Source: Blautia pseudococcoides (GTDB lineage: Bacteria; Bacillota; Clostridia; Lachnospirales; Lachnospiraceae). From it: a stretch of DNA of 64,000 nucleotides. Below the pieces are notes generated by a model. That model was not told the origin of the DNA. It did not search any database and worked only from the letters and a program-made list of their open reading frames with translations. The translations under genes and the position numbers were made by a program. The stretch is from NCBI RefSeq assembly GCF_001689125.2, contig NZ_CP015405.2, positions 3,974,501-4,038,500 on the forward strand. Reading direction: 5' to 3'. This document shows, piece by piece, positions 50,640 through 59,608 of this stretch (the stretch's first letter is position 1; the number at the start of each line of letters is the position of its first letter).

Positions 50640-50666
50640 ACGATGACTTTTTTCTTTTGCTATCGT
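50640..50666. terminator. Decayed CGACGGC-type hairpin downstream of module 2
   Basis: ACGATGAC, TTTTTTCTTTT, GCTATCGT. The loop is the same as in 34834-34869, with two stem mismatches. It lies 22 bp beyond the stop of the module-2 permease. Confidence 0.6.
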
Positions 50667-50687
50667 CCGGCAGATCAAAATATGAAA

Positions 50688-52496
50688 CTATAATTCATTG
50701 ATCGTCGCTGTGATTGGCATACTGCGGATGCGCTTTGACGGGGCGAGAAATGCCACGATTGCTGCGAACGAAACAAACAAGAGAATGATTAAAAGTGATT
50801 CCAGCGGGAAGTGCCAAACGGCATAAGGAAAATGCTCAGCAATAAGGAAATCATATAGCAGTTTGCTCAACGGCAGGCCAATGATGCAGCCCGTAGCACA
50901 CCCCAGCGTAGCATAAGTCACCGCTTCAGCTGCAATCATCTTTGTCACTTGCCGTTCGTCCATTCCAATTGCCCGCATCGCTCCATATTGCTTCATCCTT
51001 GCGGATACGCTCATGGAAATGCTATTGACAATGTTCAGTACCGTCACCAGAGCAATGATTGTCAGAAACGCATAGACACAGAACACAAAGGCCATATAGG
51101 TTCCTGATGTACGCTCGTCACGCTTATCACGGAAGCTGAATGTTTCTCCTGCGGCGGTTTGAATTGCCTGAACATCTTCGTCTGTCGCATCACTTGTTGT
51201 CTGTACCATCACAAGCGAGTAATTTTCTTCTCCAGTCAGGCGGACAAAGGTATCGCTGGAAGAAATCAGCGTGATTTTACCATTTGTCAGACCATCACTG
51301 CTGAACGGATCATTTTTCAGCAGTCCGGCTATCGTAAGAGTTTCCCCTTGAATCTGAATCGTATCACCAATTTTCCATGTGCTGTCCGCATCGGATGTGG
51401 CCAATACGAAGCTGCTATTTCCGTAGACCTTGGACAGATCGCTGCCTTTTTTCAAATCGCCGTCTTTTTTCAAGCTCTGCAAATCGAAATCGTCATAAGA
51501 AATCAAATCGACGGTATCGGAAGGACTTACATTCTTATCAATGGAAGCTGGAAGATCAAACGCACTCCGACGTCCATAGACCTCTTTTACACCGTCCATT
51601 CCCTGAATAGAAACAAGCAGCTCATGGGGAATCGTATTGCCGTCATCACTTGCAATATCAATATCTGATGTGGCAACAGACTGCGGCATCAGATAGGCCA
51701 CAAAATCGACGAATACGGAAAAACTCAAAAACAGAATGATGCTGAGTGCAAAAGAGCCTGTCATCAAAATCAAGTTCTTCTTCACCGAAACAGCATGGTT
51801 GATACCAAGGATCGTCTCAATTCTTCCAAAGCGGGTATTGGCTGCATGGCGGATTGTTTTCTCATTGCCCACATTTCCAGACACCGCTGCAACAGGGGAT
51901 ACTTTGGAAGCCCGCTTCGCCGGAGCATTTGCGGCGAGAAGAACGGTAATAACGCCCACAAGGATACCGCAGACAATGCCGATGATGCTGATACCAAAGA
52001 GCGGAATGTTAGAAAATTCTTCGCCCACCAGAAAACACAATACCGCACACAGCCCCCATGTCGTAACAACGCCCAGCGCAAGGCCAATGGGAACGGCGGT
52101 CTTGCACCAATTCAATGCTTCCAGCCGCACAAAATGTACAATCTGCTGTTTACTCATGCCGATACAACGCATCATCCCGAAGAACTTGATCCGTTGTGCG
52201 ACAGTACTGTTCATGCTGCTGGAAATCATCAAAACACCTGCAATCAGAATCAGCAGGAATAGGACACAAGCGACCAGGAGAAGCGATTGTCCCATGTAAC
52301 TTCCAAGTAAATCTGTCATGGACAACTTACCATGCTTTCCAAGCAGCCGCGTATACTCCATCCGAGCACCCATTTCAGCCATACTGAATACTGCTGTCAC
52401 CATAAATACAGCAAATACAATGCAAAGCAGCGTCATACGATTTTGACGGCGATGGACTTTAGCAGAGATGGGAATGAGACTAAGATAACTTTTCAT
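50688..52496 (-). CDS. FtsX/MacB-type ABC permease, module 2, lacking the first extracellular domain
   Basis: A 602-residue permease, paralogue of 42012-44345. The N-terminal helix (residues 20-42) is followed almost directly by SYMGQSLLLVACVLFLLIL, so the ~180-residue extracellular domain 1 present in module 1 is absent, in frame. The FtsX domain, extracellular domain 2 (about 285-460) and the C-terminal helices (KQYGAMRAIGMDERQVTKMI) are intact. One large loop is the normal number for classical BceB, so it may be functional. ATG overlaps the ATPase stop. Confidence 0.85.
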   Translation of the reverse strand: MKSYLSLIPISAKVHRRQNRMTLLCIVFAVFMVTAVFSMAEMGARMEYTRLLGKHGKLSMTDLLGSYMGQSLLLVACVLFLLILIAGVLMISSSMNSTVAQRIKFFGMMRCIGMSKQQIVHFVRLEALNWCKTAVPIGLALGVVTTWGLCAVLCFLVGEEFSNIPLFGISIIGIVCGILVGVITVLLAANAPAKRASKVSPVAAVSGNVGNEKTIRHAANTRFGRIETILGINHAVSVKKNLILMTGSFALSIILFLSFSVFVDFVAYLMPQSVATSDIDIASDDGNTIPHELLVSIQGMDGVKEVYGRRSAFDLPASIDKNVSPSDTVDLISYDDFDLQSLKKDGDLKKGSDLSKVYGNSSFVLATSDADSTWKIGDTIQIQGETLTIAGLLKNDPFSSDGLTNGKITLISSSDTFVRLTGEENYSLVMVQTTSDATDEDVQAIQTAAGETFSFRDKRDERTSGTYMAFVFCVYAFLTIIALVTVLNIVNSISMSVSARMKQYGAMRAIGMDERQVTKMIAAEAVTYATLGCATGCIIGLPLSKLLYDFLIAEHFPYAVWHFPLESLLIILLFVSFAAIVAFLAPSKRIRSMPITATINEL

Positions 52497-53176
52497 TCAC
52501 GGCACCTCCCAAAATCAGTCAAAGTGCCATCCGATACCTGTAATACCCTGTCTGCCGTTTGCGCAATGCTGCGGTTATGAGTAATCATAATGATGGTCTG
52601 CTCGTATTTTTTCGATGTTTCTTTGAGCAATGCGATAACCTCGCTGCTGTTTTGGGAGTCCAAATTTCCTGTTGGCTCGTCTGCCAGAATCAGAAAAGGG
52701 CGGGTAATCAATGCGCGGCCAATCGCCACTCTCTGCTGTTGACCACCTGAAAGCTGACTGGGCAAATGATTGCGACGTTCTTTCAAATTCAGCACCGTCA
52801 ACAGTTCCTCCAAATATCTCTTGTCCGGCTTTTGGTAATCCAGCAACAACGGAAAAACCATATTCTGTTCCACGGTCAACTCCGGGATCAGGTTGAACGC
52901 CTGAAAGATAAAACCGATGTTCCTGCGTCGGAACACGGTCAGCTTCCGATCGTTCATGGAAAAAATGTCCTTGCCATCAATCAGCACCTTGCCCGATGTC
53001 GGCGTGTCCAAAGCACCAATCATATTCAGTAGCGTACTTTTACCGGAACCGGATTCCCCGACGATTGCTATATACTCGCCCTTTGGGACAGAAAAGCTAA
53101 CATCCTTCAATGCCTTGACTGCGGTTTCTCCGCTGCCATAGGTCTTACTTATATTTTTGACCTCTAATAAGTTCAT
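52493..53176 (-). CDS. ABC transporter ATP-binding protein (BceA-like), module 2
   Basis: A 227-residue ATPase: Walker [11 protein letters not shown]-loop FIFQAFNLIPEL, signature [15 protein letters not shown], Walker [14 protein letters not shown]-loop MITHN. Very similar to 41332-42015. The start follows AGAGGTGTTTGCACT. Four-base overlap with the permease. The 112-bp gap to the kinase gene upstream probably holds a regulator-responsive promoter. Confidence 0.92.
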   Translation of the reverse strand: MNLLEVKNISKTYGSGETAVKALKDVSFSVPKGEYIAIVGESGSGKSTLLNMIGALDTPTSGKVLIDGKDIFSMNDRKLTVFRRRNIGFIFQAFNLIPELTVEQNMVFPLLLDYQKPDKRYLEELLTVLNLKERRNHLPSQLSGGQQQRVAIGRALITRPFLILADEPTGNLDSQNSSEVIALLKETSKKYEQTIIMITHNRSIAQTADRVLQVSDGTLTDFGRCRE

Positions 53177-53288
53177 AGTGCAAACACCTCTTTCTGAATG
53201 ATTTTACCGTATAGGCAGGCTGTCTTTATTTGTCCTGCCTATGTTTGAAAGAATAGCACCTGAATATTACTGTAACCCTACAACCAGC

Positions 53289-54326
53289 CTACAATTTTGT
53301 AGGAATCAGAAAATTCATTGTGAAGGTTGTCCCTATGCCTAATTCGCTGTCAACCTCAATGGTGCCGTTATGTGCTTCAACGATTGCCTTTGCCAGAGGT
53401 AAACCCAGTCCAATCCCTTGCTTGTCCTTGGAAAAACGGCTGCGATAAAACCGCTTGAAAATATGATGTATATCCTCTGGGTGGATGCCACATCCATTAT
53501 CCTTTATCACAATTTGAACACCGGATGGCAATGCCTTCCACGCAATGCGGATAGTAGCACCACTTTCCGTATGGTCAAACGCATTTTTCACAATATTGTC
53601 GATTGCCTCAGACAGCCAATCACGATCACAGAAAAGAGAAAGATGATCCGAGCCAGACAAAATGATTTTCTTCTTTTCCCGTCTGGCTCTATATGCAAAA
53701 TGCAGTTCAATATCCCGCATCATATCCGCCACATTCTCTGTGGTCTTTTCCAACACGATGGCACCGGCATCCAGTTTTGTAATCTTGAGCAGGTTTTGCA
53801 CCAGTGTTTCAATGCGGTCAAGTTCCTGTTCGGATAAATCAGCAAATTCTTTTACCGCACTCAATTCCATATCCCCGTCCTTAAGCAGACCATTATAAAT
53901 ATTCAAAGCAGCCAGCGGTGTTTTCAGTTGGTGGGAAATATCAGAGATTGTATTTTTCAAAAATTCCTTTTCCCGGAGTTCGTTATCTGCATGAGCATTT
54001 AAGACAGCCGCCAGAGAATTGACAGTATGAAACAACCGATATAGTTCGCCCTCATCATCACATTCAATACGGGCATTGTAATCGCCGTCAAGATACTCAT
54101 GAAGCTGTGATACCGCCTGTTCCAGGACTTGATTTTGTTTTTTGAAATAGGAACAACACACCGCCAATATAGCCCCTCCTGCCAATACGAAAACGAGCAA
54201 TAGGAACAAAGAAAACCGCTGATAGCACAACCATAAGAACCCTTGTGTCAACAGAAGGGAGGCTACCCAAATAACGGATACTGTAAGAAACAATTTTTTG
54301 ATTTCTTTGTTTGCAAATATTTTCAT
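53289..54326 (-). CDS. Sensor histidine kinase (BceS-like, intramembrane-sensing), module 2
   Basis: A 345-residue kinase from ATG 54326 (GTGAGGTGGACT upstream). Two membrane helices (about 13-30 and 35-57) are separated by only a few residues, typical of intramembrane-sensing kinases that detect flux through their ABC partner. HisKA: ISDISHQLKTPLAALNIY; N box EAIDNIVKNAFDHTESG; GIGLGLPLAKAIVEAHNG. Eight bases separate it from its regulator gene. Confidence 0.9.
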   Translation of the reverse strand: MKIFANKEIKKLFLTVSVIWVASLLLTQGFLWLCYQRFSLFLLLVFVLAGGAILAVCCSYFKKQNQVLEQAVSQLHEYLDGDYNARIECDDEGELYRLFHTVNSLAAVLNAHADNELREKEFLKNTISDISHQLKTPLAALNIYNGLLKDGDMELSAVKEFADLSEQELDRIETLVQNLLKITKLDAGAIVLEKTTENVADMMRDIELHFAYRARREKKKIILSGSDHLSLFCDRDWLSEAIDNIVKNAFDHTESGATIRIAWKALPSGVQIVIKDNGCGIHPEDIHHIFKRFYRSRFSKDKQGIGLGLPLAKAIVEAHNGTIEVDSELGIGTTFTMNFLIPTKL

Positions 54327-54334
54327 AGTCCACC

Positions 54335-55021
54335 TCACCCAATCACATTCCATTTGTACCCCATTCCCCGAACTGTCAGAAGCATTTGTGGTTCACTCGG
54401 ATTATCCTCGATCTTTATACGCAGCCGCCTCATATATACGGTAAGGGTACTGCTGTCAATATAATTTCCATCGCAGTCCCATAGCTTATCTAAAATTTGT
54501 TCTTTGGTAAGTACCATGTTCGGGTTTCTCATAAACAGACACAGCAGCTTATATTCTGCGGCAGTCAGATCAAGCAATGCCCCATTTTTGAAAACCTGTC
54601 CCTGTAGCAAAAGAACTTTAATACCATTCGATTGTAATTCTGTATCTATTGCCTGAAAAGAATTTGCCCGGCGAAGCAGAGCGTTGATTCTTGAAATGAG
54701 AACGCCCAATTTGAAAGGTTTCGTGATATAGTCATCTCCGCCAATATCCAACCCCATAATGATACTTGTTTCTTCATCTGAAGCAGTAAGAAAGATGATA
54801 GGTACCTTTGATGCAAGTCGTACCTTCTTACAAAATTCAAATCCTGAGCCATCCGGCAATGATACATCCAACACCAGCAAGTCATATTTTCCATCTGCCC
54901 ATAGTTCATATGCTTCTCCTAGCGTTCTGGCGATGCAGGTGTCAAATCCCTGCTTTTTGAAAGCAAATGAAAGACCATTTATAAGACTCAGGTCATCTTC
55001 TAAAAGAAATATTTTACTCAT
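54335..55021 (-). CDS. OmpR-family response regulator, module 2
   Basis: A 228-residue regulator: FLLEDDLSLINGL, phospho-Asp in LLVLDVSLPDGSGFEFC, FLTASDE, DDYITKPFKLGVLISRINALLRR, winged helix LTAAEYKLLCLFMRNPNMVLTKEQILDKLW, STLTVYMRRLRIKIED and LLTVRGMGYKWNV. ATG 55021 lies 2 bp after the abiEii stop, so the abiE genes and module 2 may share a transcript. Confidence 0.9.
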   Translation of the reverse strand: MSKIFLLEDDLSLINGLSFAFKKQGFDTCIARTLGEAYELWADGKYDLLVLDVSLPDGSGFEFCKKVRLASKVPIIFLTASDEETSIIMGLDIGGDDYITKPFKLGVLISRINALLRRANSFQAIDTELQSNGIKVLLLQGQVFKNGALLDLTAAEYKLLCLFMRNPNMVLTKEQILDKLWDCDGNYIDSSTLTVYMRRLRIKIEDNPSEPQMLLTVRGMGYKWNVIG

Positions 55022-55023
55022 TT

Positions 55024-55881
55024 TTAAATCCTTTCTCTGTGTATCTCTTCATAAAGTGTTCGGATTGATTTCATAATGCTATGCCATGGAATATCAGCAG
55101 CGTAAGAATAATTCTTTTGGTATGCGTTCCATAAACTTTCCATAATAGAACTTGTTTCAACTTCATCAAACACTTCTCTTGTGTCCCCAGATTCTATCTG
55201 TTTCAATGTTCCTCGTTTTCTGGCTGTAGCCACAAGTGCATTCCATAATACTTCTTTTTGGAACTGTTCTCCATATAACTTTTGTAAAATATAGATATCA
55301 TAAAAATCTCTCATGCGTGTATTCGTAACACTTCGACTGATAACAGTTTCCAATTTTTCAGCCAATACGGTTTCCATATTATATGCCCACACTTCAATTG
55401 TACGATCTTCAAGCATAAGATTAAATCTATACCTTATTTCTCTTGGTGTAATTACATCCCCAGTGGAAATATCAATCTTTAATGGTGTGATCACTCCATC
55501 AAACTTGGTTTCCATGCTTACGCGAACCCCCGGATAATCTGCTTCTTCCATGATTTCTGATATTCGTTTAATACGAAATGAAACACTATCATCTATAGGT
55601 ATTGATATAATTTTTGATATAATCGTCTCTACATCCGTAACACTAACATTAGCGCCTTTTATAGTTGCATCCAGATCCATGGTAGCTCTGGCATCCAGAC
55701 CAACCATTGCTGCCACCAACATTCCACCCTTTAATATAAACCGGTCTTTATACTCGGATAAAGAAATTCGTTCCAAAAAACGTTCCATCATATAATTCCG
55801 CATCAAAATCTGTGCATCAGCAGATTTTTTCTTTGACAGATTACGAATCAAATTCTTTAATTGTCTTGCCGTTGTTATCAT
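55024..55881 (-). CDS. abiEii: AbiEii nucleotidyltransferase toxin
   Basis: A 285-residue protein. FILKGGMLVAAMVGLDARATMDLDATIKG carries the K-G-G and D-x-D residues of the AbiEii/AbiGii nucleotidyltransferase domain. Further family blocks: TPLKIDISTGDVITPREIRYRF, ETVLAEKLETVISR (catalytic Lys region), NTRMRDFYDIYIL. ATG 55881 abuts the AbiEi stop (TAAATG). With its partner it forms a type IV toxin-antitoxin pair; AbiE systems abort phage infection and stabilise mobile DNA. A broken paralogue is at 19080-19712. Confidence 0.9.
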   Translation of the reverse strand: MITTARQLKNLIRNLSKKKSADAQILMRNYMMERFLERISLSEYKDRFILKGGMLVAAMVGLDARATMDLDATIKGANVSVTDVETIISKIISIPIDDSVSFRIKRISEIMEEADYPGVRVSMETKFDGVITPLKIDISTGDVITPREIRYRFNLMLEDRTIEVWAYNMETVLAEKLETVISRSVTNTRMRDFYDIYILQKLYGEQFQKEVLWNALVATARKRGTLKQIESGDTREVFDEVETSSIMESLWNAYQKNYSYAADIPWHSIMKSIRTLYEEIHRERI

Positions 55882-56475
55882 TTAAAGTAACACCTCCAAA
55901 TATGGTCTTAGTATCTTTTCAACATGAAACATGGAGGCATATTTCATAAGCATCCGCAAATTTTTGTCCTTGCGTCTAGCATATTGCTTTAATGCATCCT
56001 GAAAGACCTGCATCTCAATATTTTTCCTGCTGCGAAGCAGATCGCAAATCGTTCTCTCCATATCATAAACCGGAACTGAACGCCCGAATGATGTCTGCAT
56101 AGTCGTAATCCCTATTTCATGTAAATCCTTTTTTACTGTATACACTTGAAAACCGTCTTCCTGCAAACGACTTGGATTATATCCAGTTCTTACTGTTATG
56201 GTGTATTTCAAAGGCTCTCTGTCCGTTAAATCATGAAAAAACAATGCAGTTTCGTGAGAAAATACAGCCTGACTACAACGTAAATGCAAAATGTACATCG
56301 CATCTGTCCATGTATCCGGCGATACATACACACCATGAGCAACTTGTTCTAATCCTCGTTCCTTCACATATGAATAAAACATAGATTTACTAATTCCATT
56401 ATTTATAACTTGAAATGTCTGAATTGTCCCCCCACATTCACGCAACAACAAATCTAATTTTTCAAATTGAGTCAT
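55882..56475 (-). CDS. abiEi: AbiEi antitoxin / transcriptional repressor
   Basis: A 197-residue protein: N-terminal winged helix (LDLLLRECGGTIQTFQVINNGISKSMFYSYVKERGLEQVAHGVYV) then the antitoxin domain (LHLRCSQAVFSHETALFFHDLTD, YDMERTICDLLRSRKNIEMQVFQDALKQYARRKDKNLRMLMKYA). This is the standard AbiEi architecture: negative autoregulator and antagonist of AbiEii. Upstream, CTAATATAATAATACACATTAG (about 56497-56518) is an inverted repeat that may be its operator. Confidence 0.9.
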   Translation of the reverse strand: MTQFEKLDLLLRECGGTIQTFQVINNGISKSMFYSYVKERGLEQVAHGVYVSPDTWTDAMYILHLRCSQAVFSHETALFFHDLTDREPLKYTITVRTGYNPSRLQEDGFQVYTVKKDLHEIGITTMQTSFGRSVPVYDMERTICDLLRSRKNIEMQVFQDALKQYARRKDKNLRMLMKYASMFHVEKILRPYLEVLL

Positions 56476-56579
56476 ATAGCATCCCCTTTCATGCTAATAT
56501 AATAATACACATTAGCACGAAAGTAAATATAAATAGCACCAATGAAAAATTAAATTTTAATAATATCCCGTTCGTCCCG

Positions 56580-57524
56580 CTAATCTTTCACATAGCATCT
56601 AATCCCTATATAAATCGCATGCACCAGTAGTAACAACGTAATAAGATTTATTGGAATAACAGATTTTATCCAGTCTCCAAAGTAGATTGCAATAGCTGTA
56701 CTCATTATTGCCACAATGATGCTGATGATATCCCAACAATATTTCCGGTAGATTTTTCCTACCTGATATCCAATCCCGATTATCAGTAATCCTGTTATTA
56801 CGAATAAAATTCCAATAACAACACCAGCAATCAGCCAGTACACAATCCCGGAAACGATACGGTTTGGAATTCCACTACTTAACTGTCCGAAAGAATCTGC
56901 ACCTGTCACAAGCTCTCGAAACAAACCTCCAATTCCTTTTCCTAACGCACCAAAAAAGGTGATACAATCGTTAAGGAAAACCGGAGAAAGAACAGCGGTA
57001 AACAGTGTTGTTGCTATGCTGTACCATGCCAACAGAAACATAAGACTTTCATAACCAACCATCATATTTTTATATTTCTTTTCAAGCTGGATTTTACGGT
57101 TATCGCATTTCTCTTTTGCTTTCTGGTAAGCAGTGCGGTCACATTTTTTGCATTTCTCATAAGGCACCTTTTTCTCAACAGGTATCTCGACCATCTTTTG
57201 GTGTGTCTGTGCATAGCATTTTTCCTGTTCTGCTTTTTTGTATCTAAATTTCCATGCCACGACTTCTGCGTCGGCTCTTTTCCTGCTGTCTGTCTCGCTG
57301 GTTAATTGTTCCTCTGTTTGCTTTAATCTTGTCCGCAATGCTTCGATATTCTCGGCTCTGTTTTCGCTGTTCAATTTCTCGTTCAAGGTCAGCGATTCGC
57401 TTAGCTGCCTGTTCAGTTCCATAATCGTCTGGTCTTTCTGATCCAGTTCGTCCTGCATCTGTTCCGTCATCAGCAGAAGCTCTTCCACCTGCCCGACGTT
57501 CTCTAAGTTTACGCATCCGTTCAT
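56580..57524 (-). CDS. DUF6040-family membrane protein
   Basis: A 314-residue protein from ATG 57524. Residues 1-110 are a coiled coil (VEELLLMTEQMQDELDQKDQTIMELNRQL...), then a KCKKCD cysteine pair, a second helical stretch, and three to four membrane segments from about 155. Matches the DUF6040 layout. Its first 280 bp overlap the C-terminal frame of the relaxase on the same strand, and both frames look coding. Probably a membrane-anchored mobilization accessory (inference). Confidence 0.75.
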   Translation of the reverse strand: MNGCVNLENVGQVEELLLMTEQMQDELDQKDQTIMELNRQLSESLTLNEKLNSENRAENIEALRTRLKQTEEQLTSETDSRKRADAEVVAWKFRYKKAEQEKCYAQTHQKMVEIPVEKKVPYEKCKKCDRTAYQKAKEKCDNRKIQLEKKYKNMMVGYESLMFLLAWYSIATTLFTAVLSPVFLNDCITFFGALGKGIGGLFRELVTGADSFGQLSSGIPNRIVSGIVYWLIAGVVIGILFVITGLLIIGIGYQVGKIYRKYCWDIISIIVAIMSTAIAIYFGDWIKSVIPINLITLLLLVHAIYIGIRCYVKD

Positions 57525-58965
57525 CAATCTCCCTCGCTTTCTCTATCTGCTGTTTAAGGTCAGCAATTCGCTGTTCTGTTTCAGCAATAAACTGTTCTCT
57601 CTGTTCAGCTTCTGCGTTAATTCCTGCCATTGCTGATTCTCGTTTTCCAACTGTTCGATTCTGTTTTTCTGCTGTTCGATCTGGGAGAGCAGTTCTTCTG
57701 TATCTGGCAAAAGATTCAGCAGCCTGGATAACTCGCTGTTTAAGATTTGCAAACTTTGGTTCTGCTCCTGAAAGGACAAAAGCTGTCTGTCCCGTTCCTG
57801 CAATTCCTTTACCATCTCTGCCATAAGGTTCTGCTGTTCCTCGATCTGGTTTATCATTGTCTCCATCATGGGAATGACTTCCCGGCTTTCTTCTAAGGAC
57901 ATTCAATCGCTCCTTCCACTGTGATAATGCACCAGACACTTTTCCGAAACTGGTCTGTATCTTTTTCAGCAGTGAATTTTGTTTTTTTATAATCTGGTTT
58001 TCCTCTACTTTCCATGAAGCGGTCTGCACCTGTCCATTCTGGAATTTCTCATCAATCTTTCTTGCATCCGCACCTTCATGAATTGTAGGGATTTCTAGTT
58101 TTCCCTGTCTTGCATAGGACCGGTGGTCAATCTGTTGTTCCACCGCTAAATGTGCATTGCAGACTTTCGCCCATTCGCTCCGCCACAATTCGCAGTTTCT
58201 GGGATTGCTCCACCCGGTAGCATCAGTCAGCACCCGTTTCCATTGTTTGCGGTTCCTTGCACCGACTTTCTGATTGCCGTTTTCGTCCAGTACTGGGATT
58301 CGGATTCCATGGCGGTCAGGGTTCTTTTTATCCTGCCACCAGTCAGGATGGGATTCATCAACCACGATATTTCCGTCAGTATCTCTGACAAAATCCCAGT
58401 CTTTGACTTCTTTATTTCCCCACGAATGATCTGGCTAAAAGGGACGCATGGTTACAAGCAGATGCACATGTGGGTTCCCATCACCCTTATCATGTATGCT
58501 CCAGTCGGCACACATGCCTTTGTCTACAAAGTTTTTCTGAATATAGTCCGTTGTAAATTCAATCTGTTCCTGTCGGCTCCATTCTTTCGGAAGTGAGAAC
58601 TCAAACGACCTGCCGAGTTGTGCATCTGAATTTTTCTCAATCTTCAAAACTTCATTCCATAAACGCTGTTTCTGAAAGGTAAGTTTGAATTTTTCCAGTG
58701 CAGCTTCTTTGTTATCTGCCCTTTTATATCGGACAGATTTCTGAAACCACTTGATATTTTCAGCAGGTACATTCTGCCATTCCTGCGGTGCATTTTTACA
58801 CATCATCAGGCTGGCATAAACAACTTCTTTTTTTGAAGTGTAGTAGCTGATCCTGCCTGTTTCTTCATTTTTCATCACATCACCATTAAGATAGGCAGAC
58901 GCTGATATGATAGATTTTCCTTTGCTCCGTCCAACAATCTTTACTGTATAATGGAAGATTGCCAT
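57244..58965 (-). pseudogene. MobA/MobL (MobQ) relaxase, interrupted by an in-frame TAG
   Basis: The N-terminal relaxase domain (58965-58435) has FHYTVKIVGRSKGKSIISASAYLNG and HDKGDGNPHVHLLVTMRPF; the H-x-H metal motif is HVHLL. A TAG follows at 58435-58437, and the same frame continues PDHSWGNKEVKDWDFVRDTDG, then DWWQDKKNPDRHGIRIPVLDENG to 57244 with a charged coiled-coil tail. The join without the stop is typical of the family, so this is a nonsense mutation (or base-call error) in one ~573-residue gene. oriT for it lies at 59209-59248. Confidence 0.82.
57543..57902 (-). CDS. Coiled-coil protein encoded within the relaxase gene in another frame
   Basis: A 119-residue protein, almost all coiled coil: MSLEESREVIPMMETMINQI, then long heptads rich in Gln, Glu and Leu. 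The start follows GGAGCGATTGA. It lies wholly inside the relaxase C-terminal frame. It ends in TAG, and four to five codons later the same frame opens DUF6040, so the two may be a single ancestral reading frame split by an amber codon. Kept as a gene because its composition and start signal look real. Confidence 0.5.
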   Translation of the reverse strand: MSLEESREVIPMMETMINQIEEQQNLMAEMVKELQERDRQLLSFQEQNQSLQILNSELSRLLNLLPDTEELLSQIEQQKNRIEQLENENQQWQELTQKLNRENSLLLKQNSELLTLNSR

Positions 58966-59208
58966 AATCTGTTTCCCCCTTTCTGCCGTATCCGGCTTTG
59001 ATTTCCGGCAAGTAACGTTTTTCCTAAAAGAAAATAGTATCTGCCGGAACGCCCTCTGCGTAAGAGTGCCCTGTGCATAACAGCCTGCATGGAATGCGCC
59101 CCTCTGGCGAAGAGTGCCTCCTGCGGCATGAGCAGGTCTGCATGAAATGCCCGCCGACGGAACGAGCCCGGCAAGCGTAAGCGTAGACCGGTTGCCACCT
59201 GTGGCAAA

Positions 59209-59248
59209 CTTATACGGACAACCTCTGGTTGTCCATAAGTGCGCCCTT
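59209..59248 (+). other. oriT: Predicted MobQ-type origin of transfer (oriT)
   Basis: CTTAT-ac-GGACAACC-tct-GGTTGTCC-ATAAG (59209-59239) is an inverted repeat immediately followed by TAAGTGCGCCCTT (59236-59248). RSF1010-family oriT has the same arrangement, an inverted repeat then TAAGTGCG/CCCT with the nick after the second G of GTGCG. By analogy the nick is between 59243 and 59244 on the plus strand. A second palindrome, TTGCCACCTGTGGCAA (about 59192-59207), lies next to it. The rest of 58966-59290 is GC-rich with short repeats and no convincing gene. Confidence 0.8.
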
Positions 59249-59293
59249 CATGAAAAAGCAATGAAGGGAATGGAAAACCCACTCCCTCCGGCA

Positions 59294-59608
59294 TTACACT
59301 TCCTCCGTATTTGCAACTGGCTCTTTCTGCATTGCCTTTGAGAAAAACTTTCCGTTTGCTTCCTGCCTTTTTAAGAAGCCGATCAGCTTTGGAATATCTT
59401 CTTCCTCAATCGCAGAGCCAAGCACTGATTCCACCGCACCGCCAATCTGGCAGAGCCTGTGGGTTCGTTTTTTCGTTTCCACATATTTCTGACGTTTCTT
59501 CAGTTCCCGTTTCTGTGCTGCGTACTGTTTCGCTTTCTCAAGGCTTTCCTGTTCTTTCTTTTCCAACTGGAGCATACGCTCCTCATAACTCTTTGTTGAT
59601 CTTGCCAT
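59294..59608 (-). CDS. DUF3847-family mobilization accessory protein
   Basis: A 104-residue basic protein. MARSTKSYEERMLQLEKKEQ is a coiled-coil N-terminus; HRLCQIGGAVESVLGSAIEEEDIPKLIGFLKRQE is the DUF3847 core. Encoded next to oriT in MobQ-type elements, where small basic proteins of this kind help the relaxase at oriT. ATG 59608 is preferred to an upstream in-frame start at 59617, which is too close to AAAGGA. Confidence 0.78.
   Translation of the reverse strand: MARSTKSYEERMLQLEKKEQESLEKAKQYAAQKRELKKRQKYVETKKRTHRLCQIGGAVESVLGSAIEEEDIPKLIGFLKRQEANGKFFSKAMQKEPVANTEEV

Noticed and set aside
58941..59294. 117-codon minus-strand frame covering the oriT zone
   Set aside because: Arg/Leu-rich low-quality composition, no ribosome binding site, and it overlaps inverted repeats and the nick region. 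Best read as noncoding.
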